A stretch of DNA of 64,000 nucleotides, from assembly GCF_013426205.1 (NCBI RefSeq), contig NC_089423.1, positions 248,001 through 312,000 on the forward strand, in the 5' to 3' direction. Under the pieces are notes generated by a model. It made no database searches. It had not been told where the DNA came from and was given only the letters and a program-made list of their open reading frames with translations. Positions within the stretch are counted from its first letter, which is position 1, and the number at the start of each line of letters is the position of its first letter. This stretch comes from Metarhizium brunneum (taxonomy: Eukaryota; Ascomycota; Sordariomycetes; Hypocreales; Clavicipitaceae). The translations under genes and the position numbers were made by a program. This document shows positions 31,293 through 41,329 of this stretch, one piece after another.

Positions 31293-31441
31293 TATCACGG
31301 GGCGAATCTAAGGTGCTAGTAATAACGTAGTTGTGCCTTAAGGAGGAGGGAAGAGGAAGCTATCTAGACTACAGCTTTATGGTGCGCTAATGATCTATGC
31401 TCACGTGAGTGTCTTAGACAAGTCGTGATGGTGCTGTGACA
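31293..31441 (-). repeat. 5' LTR
   Basis: 149 bp, identical as read to the 3' LTR. Very short for a Ty3/gypsy LTR. Confidence 0.95.
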
Positions 31442-31446
31442 GATAC

Positions 31447-31974
31447 TAACCTTACCAGATGTACTCTACCATGGAATGCGACAAGACGACTGTGGGAACA
31501 AGGGTTGCATTTTGCCACCCCTGCCTGCAGGACAAAGCAAACATACTGAATGAATGAATGTCGGCATTCTAAACGTTCGGATAATCATCGTTCTCTTTAT
31601 TTGTATATGTGGCGTAGATGTAAGCTATGCATACCATTAGTCGGTCTCATCCCTCCATGATGGAGATTGTTGAATGGGTGGTTATTTAGTCAAGAGAAAA
31701 AAACCTGGAATTGCCACATTGTTGTCGCGTAGCATACAAGCTATCGTTGAAGCTGCTGGAAAGAATTCAGTAGGCCTACACTTTTGCTCTTTTCAGCGCA
31801 ACAATTGTATGCTTGGAGGCAGGAGATGGTCTCAGCCATGCATTACAGTATGTACTTGCATGGTCTCACTTGTGATCCCCCCCTGTTCAGGGTTCAGGTT
31901 GCGTGGGTCGCAGCTTGCGACCCCTGTTCAATCAAGCGTCGGCACGAAGCTGTCGGAGAAATAGATTTCCCGAT
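31447..31974. other. Intergenic, nothing firm
   Basis: Old flank of the retrotransposon insertion and upstream region of the gene at 31975. A short tetranucleotide run (GAAT)n occurs near 31550. No recognisable gene. Confidence 0.4.
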
Positions 31975-32817
31975 ATGACAAACATTGAAATTGAGGGGCA
32001 TCGAGACATTTTGGATGCGGGACAAGTGAGAATGAATGCGATGGTGCCAACAACGTTCTCACTGCAGGCCGCAAGCCAGACCCTGGAAGACGAGGGTCTG
32101 GTCGATTTGGAAGACTCTTCAATAGGTGAACATATCCTAGATATGGAGAAAAGGCGTTTCCCATTCTCGACGGAGTATGGCTTGGATTTTTGCAACACAC
32201 ACGTACTTCAGAATGAGGTAGGTTTGGCAGTGAGCTTTGTGATAGTTATCTAACGTCGTTCAGCGTGTCAGATCCATTGTCAAGTCAACCTTCAGAAGGT
32301 GTGTCCTGGCACACTGGTTGAGATACGAAGCATACCCGGGGCATATCGTCAGCTTCATGCGGGGAGGCCAGAGGGCGGGCCGTTGTGCACTCGTGATTCA
32401 TCTATGGGCCAAGGGATCGAGAGTTAATTACTTCCCACGATCGCATATGCTGGAGCTACCTGCTACTAAAGGGAAGCGGCTACTTTGGGAAACTGCTCCA
32501 TCTGCCATTTCCGAGGCTGGATGTATGGCTACCGAGAAGTATTTTGAAGATGGCGGATTGTGCGTCACCGCTTTGGGTTACAAAGGCTTGCCGTTCTGAC
32601 ATGTTGCAGAGTCATCCTCGATGCCCGGACGAATTACGAAATCAAGCAAGGATATGCTATAAAGTTCGAATTTGTGACAGAGGATCTAATTAAGAGTTGG
32701 CCCAAAATGGTGCTGCCGAAGTCAGGCGTACTGGAACGGAAGGTTGACAGCATGCAAAGTGCGGAAATCGGAGTTAACTTTGCATTTAAAGACTATTTAG
32801 CGACAGAGCCTAAATGA
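31975..32817 (+). CDS. Hypothetical protein, three exons
   Basis: Exons 31975-32217, 32264-32559 and 32610-32817 give 248 aa. Intron 1 is 46 nt (GTAGGT, CTAAC branch, TTCAG) and intron 2 is 50 nt (GTGCGT, CTGAC branch, TGCAG). Both joins keep the frame where the unspliced frames stop. The protein is soluble. Notable stretches are HIVSFMRGGQRAGRCALVIH, VILDARTNYEIKQGYAIKFE and a C-terminal KSWPKMVLPKSG. I do not recognise the family, although it reads like a conserved fungal hypothetical protein. Its stop codon lies inside the 3' end of the convergent gene on the other strand. Confidence 0.65.
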
Positions 32818-33843
32818 TTTGCTCGCTAATTACATGACTGTCCGTGCCTCCATTGGCTGAATCTCTATTTTCATTCCATGTCCATCCGGGCCATGCCGGG
32901 TGGAATGCTGGCGGAAGGTTGATAATCATATTTACGGGTGCGATATAGTCCAAGTTGTCGAATCCTGCTGTCGGTTCTCCAATTTCGGGATGGGACACTC
33001 CCTGGGGCGAGTTACCCATAATGGTTTCCATGGTCGGGTATTCGACGCTACTTTCGGCTGGAGCCGGCGTTGATTGCCAGTCTGCACGTATAAGTGGCAT
33101 TGTGCTAGATGATCGGAGATGCTGGAAGTCGGCATTATAAACTCCTTGCAAGCAGCTACTTGCAGCATCAACCTCCATCAATCTGCGTTTTGCGCTTGGT
33201 GCCGTGTTGAGATCCAGTTCTACAGCCTCTTGATTCCTTTTCATAGTGTTTTCCGCCAGCGCCAGCTCTTCGTCCACTTTGTTGATAATCATGTTACGTC
33301 TTTGAACTGTGTAGGTGCTCTTCGAAGAGTCATCGCCTGAGTCCTTGTGGCCATGACGAAGGTATGCACTTGCTAATCTGAAAACTTGGTGACAATATAC
33401 ACATACTTCGTTACACTCGACATCTGCGAGCGACATATCAGAATTCGTTGAAATTTCTGTAAAAAAGAGTCACGTCTCACGCTTCCGATAATGTATTCTG
33501 AGTTCTTTTCGTTTTGAAAAAGGATTTGTTCGACTACATCCATTGTAAGGGCAAATTCGGCCCTTGATTATCCGACCTAATACGGCAGGTTCATTATCCT
33601 CGTCGCTGTCGGTTAATGAGCTGTCAGTTTGCTGGCGATGAGTCCGTAGGACCGTAGAGTGGTTCTGGCATTTTTCGATCTCGGTTTTGAAGTAATTCTC
33701 ACGGCTCTGGCCATAGTTAGCTGTGTCCGTCCAATGTACGAGCTACTGACTTTGTATTCGTCAAGATGAGCGTCTAGGGCAACACGGGTTGGGAAGACAG
33801 CGGAGCAAGTACATTCTGATCGGTTATGTGCCGGATTTGACAT
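32810..33843 (-). CDS. C2H2 zinc-finger protein, three exons
   Basis: Exons 33843-33751, 33706-33481 and 33423-32810 give 310 aa. Introns are 44 nt (GTCAGT, CTAAC branch, CCAG) and 57 nt (GTGAGA to CGCAG). The second splice completes a zinc finger, C-x4-C-x12-H-x3-H (CPYNGC to HYRKH), followed by a second, C-x2-C-x12-H-x-H (CVYC to HGH). This strongly supports the model. A Cys-rich N-terminus (CTCSAVFPTRVALDAHLDEYK) may be a degenerate extra finger. The C-terminal half is low-complexity without a domain. It is probably a nuclear DNA-binding protein of unknown target. The first intron has a less usual donor (GTCAGT). Confidence 0.7.
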
Positions 33844-34051
33844 TGTCAAAAAAGTAAAGACGCAAATTGCTTCAGCTGCCTTTTGCCGTGTAGTGAGGGG
33901 ATGGCGGTTTATTAAGGATTTTGTTGCTCGCAGCTCGGAAATTTAGTTAATACGGCCGACGTGGAGGTGAATGCCCAATCCAGCTAGCTAGTGGCGCTAG
34001 AAGCCTGGTCGGGCGGACAGAGAATATCTTAAAAAGCCGACCATCGTCGTA
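33844..34051. other. Shared upstream region of two divergent genes
   Basis: Intergenic space between the C2H2 gene (minus) and the small gene at 34052 (plus). No clear TATA box. Confidence 0.35.
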
Positions 34052-34521
34052 TTGGAACTTTCTCGTCATTGTTCACCCAACTTTTCTCAACCGTCATTGT
34101 GCGATAGTCGCACGAACTTCTTGAAATTTACCGTCCACATTAATCGCCACTTCCTCTCAGACGATGCCCCAGTGCGAGACTTGCTGGGACACGGGCGATG
34201 TGCAAGGGAACCCGTGCCCGACTTGTGGCAAGGACAAGACTCAGAATGGTTGAACAAGACTAGGTAAGCTTATTACGGTTCACTCGTCACGCCTCCTTTC
34301 CTTTTCTTGTATTTTCGACCTTCAGCAAGCACGAAGTAGAAGATATGGACTTACTCATTGCCGAAAGACGAAAACCTGGGTTGTTGAAAACAAAGGATGT
34401 GCGTCAAAGAGCAGAATATTTATGGGGAACTTTTGTCTATTCGCGAAGAGATTGCAAAATACAACGTTGCCTAAAAATATACCGTGCCACCAGGGAAGCC
34501 CAGCCATCCCGTTTTGGCTGA
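34052..34521 (+). CDS. Possible small two-exon gene of unknown function
   Basis: Exon 34052-34263 and exon 34326-34521 flank a 62-nt intron (AG|GTAAGC to TTCAG) and give 135 aa. The second exon stays open for 65 codons with a charged, helical look (MDLLIAERRKPGLL, DVRQRAEYLWGTFVYSRRD). In exon 1 a different plus frame from the ATG at 34164 encodes a zinc-ribbon-like peptide, CETCWDTGDVQGNPCPTCGK, but it stops at 34247-34249, before the donor. Either the spliced frame or the zinc-ribbon frame may be the real one, perhaps separated by a lesion. No domain assignment for the spliced product. Confidence 0.35.
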
Positions 34522-35047
34522 CTCCGATGTAGTGCGAGTGAATGTCTAGTTCCCGAATGTCTAGTTCCTGAATGTCTAGTTCCCAAGTGAACCGTTTCAG
34601 CATCACCCTCCGATATAGCGACAGGATAAAGACATAGGGTATCTCTCAACATTATGTTTGTCATGCGTGTTGTCTGGCCAGTCATAGTGGGTCGCAAAAC
34701 CGGCAAGACATCTGGAAAAGCCTCAACATCGAGCATGAAAGAGAGTAGTACTAGTCGTCTAGAATAACCACCACACCCATAAAAGCCGACGTTCGAAGCT
34801 GTCCCGTGAGCCCTCGACAAGCTATGGGCGCGAAGAACAGTTTGTCGCTAAGGACTGGTTATGTGGCCTATCAAAAAAAACGAAGTGGGGCGAATTGGCA
34901 TGTGATCACGACTCCACTGCTACCGCATGTTGCCCCGAGTCGGAAATAGGCAGGTGCTTGGTGCCCAAACACTCAGCAATTATTTTGACTGTGGAACAAG
35001 GCTGGACATTAAAAGCCTGATTTTCGTATGAAACACTAAACTGTTGG
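34522..35047. other. Intergenic with a short tandem repeat
   Basis: Holds the 15-bp tandem repeat at 34540-34584 and otherwise no gene-like frame. Confidence 0.4.
34540..34584. repeat. 15-bp tandem repeat, three units
   Basis: Three consecutive copies of GAATGTCTAGTTCCC, the middle one ending in T instead of C. Confidence 0.9.
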
Positions 35048-37058
35048 TCAAAATAAACCCTTACCAGGCAGTGGAGAGGAAGGGACATGTATGCATAAAA
35101 AGCGCATTGTTAATTCTGTCCGAAGGGAGCTTCGTGGTATCGCATAATATGCTACGGAGCGGCTGCGATGCCGACGACTGTCCACATGAGGTTTCTCATG
35201 GGATTCATTCGCGAGCATGCCTGTAGTCAAGTCCTCCCGCTCTTTCCGGAGAAGGTCTCTCATCTTAGAATAAAGTCTACCATCTTCCCGTTCCCACGGC
35301 TTGTCCATAGGGAAAACGACCTTGCGCAGTTTGTTCAACAGACTGATAAGTGGCTCGTAGTATGGCGTGCAATTATCGGCAATTGTTTTAATAAAGATCG
35401 CCTCCTTAGCTACAATGCCAAGTTTCATCCCAGCCAACTCCTCCGTATCCATGTAATTCCACTTCTCAAACCGTGGAACAACTTTGGTCTCATGCGGCCC
35501 GTTGTAGTGAATGCAGATCCAGAACAGCACCCAAAAGAACGACTCGAGGTCGTGCATGAAAGAATGCTGTTCACCTAGTAATGCGCCAATGGCCATGAAC
35601 GCCCTCGTGCCTGTTTTGCTCTTTGCTCCTGAGACCCGTTCTCGTTGCTCGGTCGATGTACTGCCACGAGTCCTTAATGACAAGTGGACTGTGTGGATCA
35701 TCGTTGCGATGAGCTTTCCAACACGTTGTCGCTCGGCCTGCAATGCATGGTGCGCGCTTCATGACCTCATCGATGATGAGACGCTCTGTTTTGTCGTCTC
35801 GCTGAATCTCGATATATCGTTGTGTGCCAGTTGTTATTATTGCAGGATCAAAACCAAGCATCTCCTCATTCATCCGGAGAAAACCTAGCATTGTAGTCAC
35901 AAATTGCAGCCCACCTTCCTTCGTGTTGATGTCGAATTGCTCAGAGGCGATCCCCCCGAGCCGGTCGTATTCCCATACCCTCATAAAAGAACCGCAGAGA
36001 GTAAATCCCAAAATGAAGCGACGGGTATCTTTAGCCCGCTAGCAACTCTCTTGCATACCTTGCCAGATCAATCCATGCAATCGATGCTATATCGGCCTTG
36101 GGGTTGCTTTTAAGTTCGCCGACAACTAGGATGTGTGCCCAACGATATGTTGAATCCGTAGTGTGAGGTTTATATATGATGTCGCTGTCAACAAAGCCGA
36201 TATCCAAGCTGCGCTTGCCTGTAGAGCCTTCCAGGAGTGTCCTCGGCTGGGCCAACAGCTTTCGTCTCGCCATCGAAGTCGGAATGAGGTCCTCTGCGAT
36301 TGCTTCCAGCTGCGAGATCAAGCCGCCAATCCAAGTCAGCACGTCGCTCTCTTTAGCGTCCACTGGCCATCCACTCCAACCGTCCTTGAAAAGTGGACTG
36401 TCACCTTCGGTACAATGGCGGAAGACCGCCTCAGAAACCCCGTCAAGTTCTGGGATGTCCCCAAAGAAAGACCTATAGAAATTCGGGACTCCGACATACA
36501 GATGCTCGAGCTCCAGTTTAAGGACGGGATCCACATTCTGGCGGTATTCTGACGAGTTCACGAAGCTGCTCGTGTTTTGGCTCCATGGGGTTTGTTGGGT
36601 CGACGAATGTATAGCCCGAGGCGGCGGAGTAGATTCGACGACGGCATTTGACACGAGCTCCCAGATTAGTGTATCTCGAGGCTTGTCGGTAAGTGCTTCC
36701 TTGACCAGTCTTTGAATACGGCCAAAGTCAAAAAATTATCCGCCGTGACAGCAGAAAGGAGTCTCAGGAGATCATTTTCAACGGGACCGGGTCCCGTCTT
36801 GGATGGTACCACACGGGCAGCGGGAAGATTTTGCAGCGCAACCAAAAGATTGAGAGAAAGCCGCCGAAGGTCTAGATCAGTCAGAAGAGTCCGTCAGAAT
36901 ACTCAATCAGTCTCACCCGTGTTGCTAAGCTGGCTCAGAATTTCGGCGTTACAGGAAACGCTTCTGCTCCTGCAAATGGAGTTGAATGAGGCGCGGAAGG
37001 TATTGAGTTCCTTCCAGATAGCGCTTTCCTCAATGGGCGCTTTTTCTGCTTGGTCCAT
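35048..37058 (-). pseudogene. FunK1-type (fungal-specific) protein kinase, broken and lacking its catalytic core
   Basis: Reading from the ATG at 37058, an N-terminal FunK1-like region is recognisable, including a 45-nt intron (GTGAGA, CTGAC branch, CTAG). Three lesions follow. A frameshift lies at a T6 run (plus-strand A6 near 36730). Near 36030 a TAA stands where the relative has CAA, followed by an extra A. Near 35640-35670 an internal deletion joins SWQY to the region after the activation segment. The deletion removes the ATP-binding lobe, HRD loop and metal-binding motif. Blocks such as ILVVGELKSNPK, MHDLESFFWVLFWICIHY and KLRKVVFPMDK match the intact kinase at 46173-48710. It cannot be an active kinase. 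Confidence 0.75.
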
Positions 37059-37425
37059 CTCATCGAGGGAGATCGCGGTCGCTAAGTTAAGTTGTTTGTG
37101 CTGAGAAGTGACGCGTTAGGATCGTGTTACACCTGGCGCGCGTGGCGGCGGGTCGGAAAATCGATTAACCCTGAGCTCTTGTAAGCTCCGTCCGACCCTG
37201 CGTCAAATGCGTCTACCAACCAACTTAGGCGTCGGTGTATCATCTTCCTTATGCGTGCCCGCATACCAAGAAGCCCGCCGGAGCCCAAGCCTGGCCTCTG
37301 CGAAATCTACAACTTCCTCTTTGGCTAGCAAGCTAATAAAGCGTCGGCGAAAACGCAATAAGAGTTCAGCCATTAGCAGTTGCATCTCCTTGCTTTGATG
37401 CGTCAGGACAACCAACACTCAGACT

Positions 37426-38594
37426 TTACCCAGAATTCGTCACGTGTGCTGTTTCCCTTCCCCTCCGTGGAAGCCGATGTATTTTGCTAGCCCTTTGGGG
37501 GTTGTCAGCATATACAAAACCTACTCTGCAAATAAGAGGCAAATAATCACTCACGCATTTTTAAATTTGCAGACGAGCCCAAGTTTCTCGCACTGGACAC
37601 ATCTCGGATAATCAGGATCACATTTGATCTTCTTCTCACGGCAGGGAATGCAGGCTATGGCCAGTCTTTTTCGAGGTTTGCCGGCTTTGGTCACGCCCCA
37701 GTGGGAATTTACGACCTCGCCATCTATCACAGTCTTGCAGTGGCTTCCGTCATCGTAGAAATAGCACATGCCTTCTCCCGGAACATCAGCGGCTCGAACA
37801 AACCGAGGCAGGAAGTGCGTTCCCGTCCAGATTCTGGGGCCAAGGCCATCCTTCGTTGGCGCCCCCTCTGAAGCCGCAGAAACTTCCTGAGTAGGCGGCC
37901 CACTAGAGCTAGATTGCGTTGCTTGCTGACAAGAATAATCTCTGGAGGAGCCTTTTGATGTAGGAAGCTGAGTCCACGCACGGCTATCTAGGGACTGGGA
38001 CGTGGGATCCCTTGATCCCAAGGAATGCTCATACCGGCTAACATCCTGATGAACCGACCATTTGCTGCTCTCACACTCGTCTCTGGAGTCAGACCTGCTG
38101 CGCTGCTGCTCATAATATTTTGGAGATCGTGGTTCAGAGTAACAGCGAGCCAGAGAGTGGGCATCTAGACGTGAATCGTAGGTCCTTCGAGGTTGTGAAG
38201 CTGGAGGTGATACCGTCGTAGGGAAATATGAGGTACTGTTGTTTCCAACGCCAGGTGATTTTCGGGACCGGTCAAGTGGTGACTGAGCAAGATACAATGT
38301 TTCTTTTTCGGACGGAGAATGAAGCGAACGAATAGAGGACGGAGGCCCGAAGAGGCTGTGTAAGGACGGCAGTTGTTGCCGTGAAGAGACCTGGTTGCTC
38401 GACTCCGATCGAGCTCTACTGGCATCCCTCTTATCAGTGGCCGTCGATACGTCGGCACTAGTATCCTTTTCATGGAATTGAGAGAACCATATTAAAGAAG
38501 AGTCAGGTCTGAGGATTTCCATCGGACGGAGTGACTCGGACGAGCTCTGCGCTTTTCGTGTCCAGGGAAAGCTTCTGTTCGCGAAATTCGACAT
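37426..38594 (-). CDS. Zn2Cys6 transcription factor with C-terminal zinc cluster (chimeric 5' end)
   Basis: Exon 38594-37555 carries 346 codons plus two bases. A GTGAGT donor at the apparent stop and a CTGAC branch/CTAG acceptor give a 68-nt intron and a short last exon to 37426, so 366 aa. The zinc cluster is at residues 315-342 with perfect spacing C-x2-C-x6-C-x6-C-x2-C-x6-C, preceded by the basic motif WGVTKAGKPRKRLA. Most binuclear-cluster factors carry it at the N-terminus, but a conserved fungal class with this WGVTKAGKPRKRLA lead has it at the C-terminus. Residues 40-290 are Ser/Gln/Pro-rich. The first ~36 codons and the promoter are shared with the BCS1-like gene, not with zinc-cluster proteins. 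It is nuclear, and its targets are unknown. Confidence 0.8.
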
Positions 38595-38856
38595 TGTTAT
38601 AATCGTTAACGCTTAGTAGATTCAAAGACTATTAGTTATTTGTGGGAGAGTAAACTCTTTTAATGAGTTAAGCGTCCGCTCCAGAGGAATTGAGCTGGCC
38701 TTTTATAGATATTAGATATCTTTATCTCTTCTTTGAAACAACAACGCCTTGCCTCTTTCCGCTACAACCGGGAGAACTGAAGTACTTTGACTTAATCTCC
38801 GGCTCAGAAATGTGAAGCGCAACCAACAGCTTTTCTGCAAGCCACATTACCATGAA
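38474..38856 (-). repeat. Promoter plus first-exon duplication, copy B
   Basis: Matches 24329-24707 in the same orientation. It includes the TATA box (38700-38707), the leader and the shared MSNFANRSFPWTRK start. Both edges are sharp: inside the coding region after WFSQF, and upstream near the CCATG at 38852. Confidence 0.85.
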
Positions 38857-39621
38857 GCATAGACAACCTGTCGTAACATCATGATGCAACCTCACTCGCT
38901 TCCCTCTTCGGTAAACTGCAGACTCCCTGGTTCACTTCAAGGCTGCGATAATGGTGCATTTGCCGTAAGTTATCTAACACCGTCGTCCTCAAGCTGGTCA
39001 GTTCAACTTGGCATGCTTAATGTACATCAGGGCTCCTGGAACACGAAGGAACACGCAGCTGCCGCTCCGACTTGTCAACACCACTCACCGGAAGTTTATT
39101 CAGGCGAGGAGAGATCGTGGAAGCTGATTGGCGAGCAGCACGGATGGCCGAACATGCGGAAGCAAGACTCCGTGTTCCGAATAGGTACTGAAATTTCCGG
39201 AGTTCGGCTTTTGTATGTTGGATAAGACTCCTTAAAGGAGCGGTATCTCCTTGAGAATGATCCCATTTTCAACCACCCAATGAGTATGCTACGTTCACAT
39301 GGTCTCGAAACAGCATTATATCATGCTGTAAAACTTGAAAGTGATTGTATTGTATTTGCGTTCGCTACTCTGAAACGGCAAGCGTAGGTTAATGCTTTGT
39401 GCACATAGGTGTCCCGTTTGTAGATGGTGTTGGTTGAGGGATCGCAAATTGTAACCCCTGCGATTGAACCGGAGTGCATGTTATAGCCTTGACCTTAACA
39501 CAGAAAGAGGGGATTGCATGCTGTAACCCTGACAGCAAGACGGGGGTTGCGCCTTGTGAACCTGACAATGGGCAAGGGAACAAAGTGTGACCCTTGAATC
39601 CAACAATCCATCCACTCAGTT
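38857..39621. other. No clear gene
   Basis: A 114-codon plus frame (38881-39225) has no recognisable domain. The right part holds a degenerate repeat (39420-39605). Confidence 0.4.
39420..39605. repeat. Degenerate minisatellite-like repeat
   Basis: About five loose copies of a GCNNNTTGTAACCCTGAC-like word spaced roughly 35-45 bp apart. Single similar words also occur near 31868 and 40247. Confidence 0.4.
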
Positions 39622-40140
39622 TTGGTTCCCAGCGCGGTTCACTCGTTGAAAGAGTTAAAGGACGAATGGTCGGACCATATGGCCGATAACCAGGGTCGGG
39701 TGCAGGTCCAACAAGATGCGCATGATTTTCTCCAGGCACAAATCGCCGATGCCTGTGACGATAATTCTGGAGACGATCCGGAGACACACGACGCGTTGCA
39801 ATCTTTACAGGCTGACGACACACCAAACCCCAGGCAAGCATCGACCATATGGGCGCCAGAAAACCCAGACTTGAATTTTGCGACCAGCTTCACATCTAGC
39901 TCTGGCAATGGACCGCCGATTGGATCCAAGCGAGCCAGGCCACTAAGCTCACCGAATAACTCCTGGTGACGCAGCTCATCTAAGAGGCGAACTCGTATCA
40001 ACGTAAACGAGCTTAATAAAGATTCGTCGAGAAAGGAACAAGTGGAAACAGATCCACCAACACACCATTACTTGCCTGACGAAAGTGAAAGGACTGTGCT
40101 AGCAAGTAGCGAGGAAACGGACGAAGGTCTTCGCGAGTAG
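39622..40140 (+). pseudogene. Unknown gene interrupted by one in-frame stop
   Basis: The plus frame from 39622 runs 115 codons to a TGA at about 39967. The same frame then continues open for a further ~57 codons (SSKRRTRINVNELNKD, then ERTVLASSEETDEG) to a TAG near 40140. The protein is hydrophilic and acidic, with a basic patch right at the break. The TGA would be CGA (Arg) before a single C-to-T change, as RIP or deamination produces. Family unknown. The 5' end may also be incomplete. Confidence 0.4.
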
Positions 40141-40521
40141 GACGGGCATGGTAAGAGTAAGTATTTGATATGCACTGAGACGCGCGGGACAAGACGATTA
40201 ATAGCATGCATGATCCTGGTCCTGCCTCGCATCAGCGACTACAACTTGTGATCCCTGTCCATTATGCTTGTTAATGGCCCATCAGTTCATGAACCCAAGA
40301 ATTGCATTTGTGAAAATACGCAACCTTGTCTTCTTTCTTGGTGAGACGTCGTGTACATTTCCAGACTTGGCCGTGAAAAGAAAAACAGTCACGCGCAGCG
40401 CTGACAGCAGGGCATTCGTAACGGTCAAAAGGCCTGGAATGGAAAACGGCTGCCTGCGCATCTTCAACCATACATGCCCGGGCCCCGATGAGAAGCGATG
40501 CCAGCCAGGGAGCTGTAGAGA

Positions 40522-40529
40522 TATAAATA
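40522..40529 (+). promoter_or_regulatory. TATA box of the small gene at 40662
   Basis: TATAAATA, followed by a CT-rich stretch, about 140 bp before the ATG in a good context (CACAATGGC). Confidence 0.5.
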
Positions 40530-40661
40530 AGGTGGATGATGGTACAATACCTCTCGCCCTCTTATCATCGGTTCTACACTACCCATCACTTCGTTTACAC
40601 TATTATACAATCCCAGGCTGCTAAGTTCCAAAACCGTCCAACTCAGTCACCCGCACTCACA

Positions 40662-41012
40662 ATGGCAGTTCCAACCAAGGAGGAACTTGTTGACCAGGCC
40701 TGCAATGTAAGAAATGGTCCTATATTCGTGAGATACGATTTTGTGCCAGAGCTAACAGGGGTGTAACGTTAGCGATGTGGGCATGATGTATGTCGTAATC
40801 CTAGATCCTAATCTTCTTCACCAACAACTACAACGGCGTCCCGCGCCGTGGACCATCACCAACCTCTCTTAAACCCAGAGCTGCTATTTGTGAAGCTAAC
40901 ACAGGCGAAATATGTAGCCGTGTACGTGTTGTCCCAGTTGTGGGGGGGTAAGTACAGAATTATTATCGCAGTTTAAAGATACAAGGCTAACAGAGATGGA
41001 TGGAATAAATAG
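40662..41012 (+). CDS. Possible tiny three-exon gene
   Basis: Exons 40662-40706, 40805-40947 and 40994-41012 would give 68 aa. Introns are 98 nt (GTAAGA to CCTAG, with CTAAC inside) and 46 nt (GTAAGT to TAACAG). Both joins stay in frame. The promoter and start context look real, but the product (MAVPTKEELVDQACN, then IFFTNNYNGVPRRG, then GDGWNK) matches no family I know. Alternative acceptors exist, so the exon structure is uncertain. Confidence 0.35.
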
Positions 41013-41329
41013 GTGGGAGGGTGCGGATGTGTAAGTAATAATCTTGATTGTAAAGAATCTGGGCAAATATCTGATTAGAATGAATAGGAGAGCTAAATTA
41101 TGATCCGAGAGATGGATTTGGTGGAGTTCAGTCCAACCTTGTTATGGGTTTTTCTCCTATTTATGCTAGGTTTTCCCCAAACTTTTATGCAAATGCAAAG
41201 GCTAGCTAGTGAGACTCGAATACAATTATATTGTGTCAATATTTGCTAGGCAAGTAGTAATATGTGTAGTAAGCTGGCTATCTCGGCATCGAATGTGATT
41301 TGCGTTCTCGATAGTGATGTTGTACTTTA

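Larger units (their letters stand above)
24870..31441 (-). mobile_element. Complete Ty3/gypsy LTR retrotransposon (chromovirus)
   Basis: The element is 6572 bp with two 149-bp LTRs, identical as far as I can read, and a 5-bp target duplication GATAC at 24865-24869 and 31442-31446. The LTRs run TGTCAC to GTGATA on the minus strand. Gag and pol frames are intact and joined by a -1 frameshift signal. The integrase carries a C-terminal chromodomain, which places it in the chromoviruses. Identical LTRs and open frames point to a recent insertion without RIP. Confidence 0.95.

Noticed and set aside
24329..38856. The shared 380-bp blocks as LTRs of a large element
   Set aside because: They contain a TATA promoter and coding start of cellular genes, have no TG..CA-like ends, and the DNA between them is a mix of unrelated genes.
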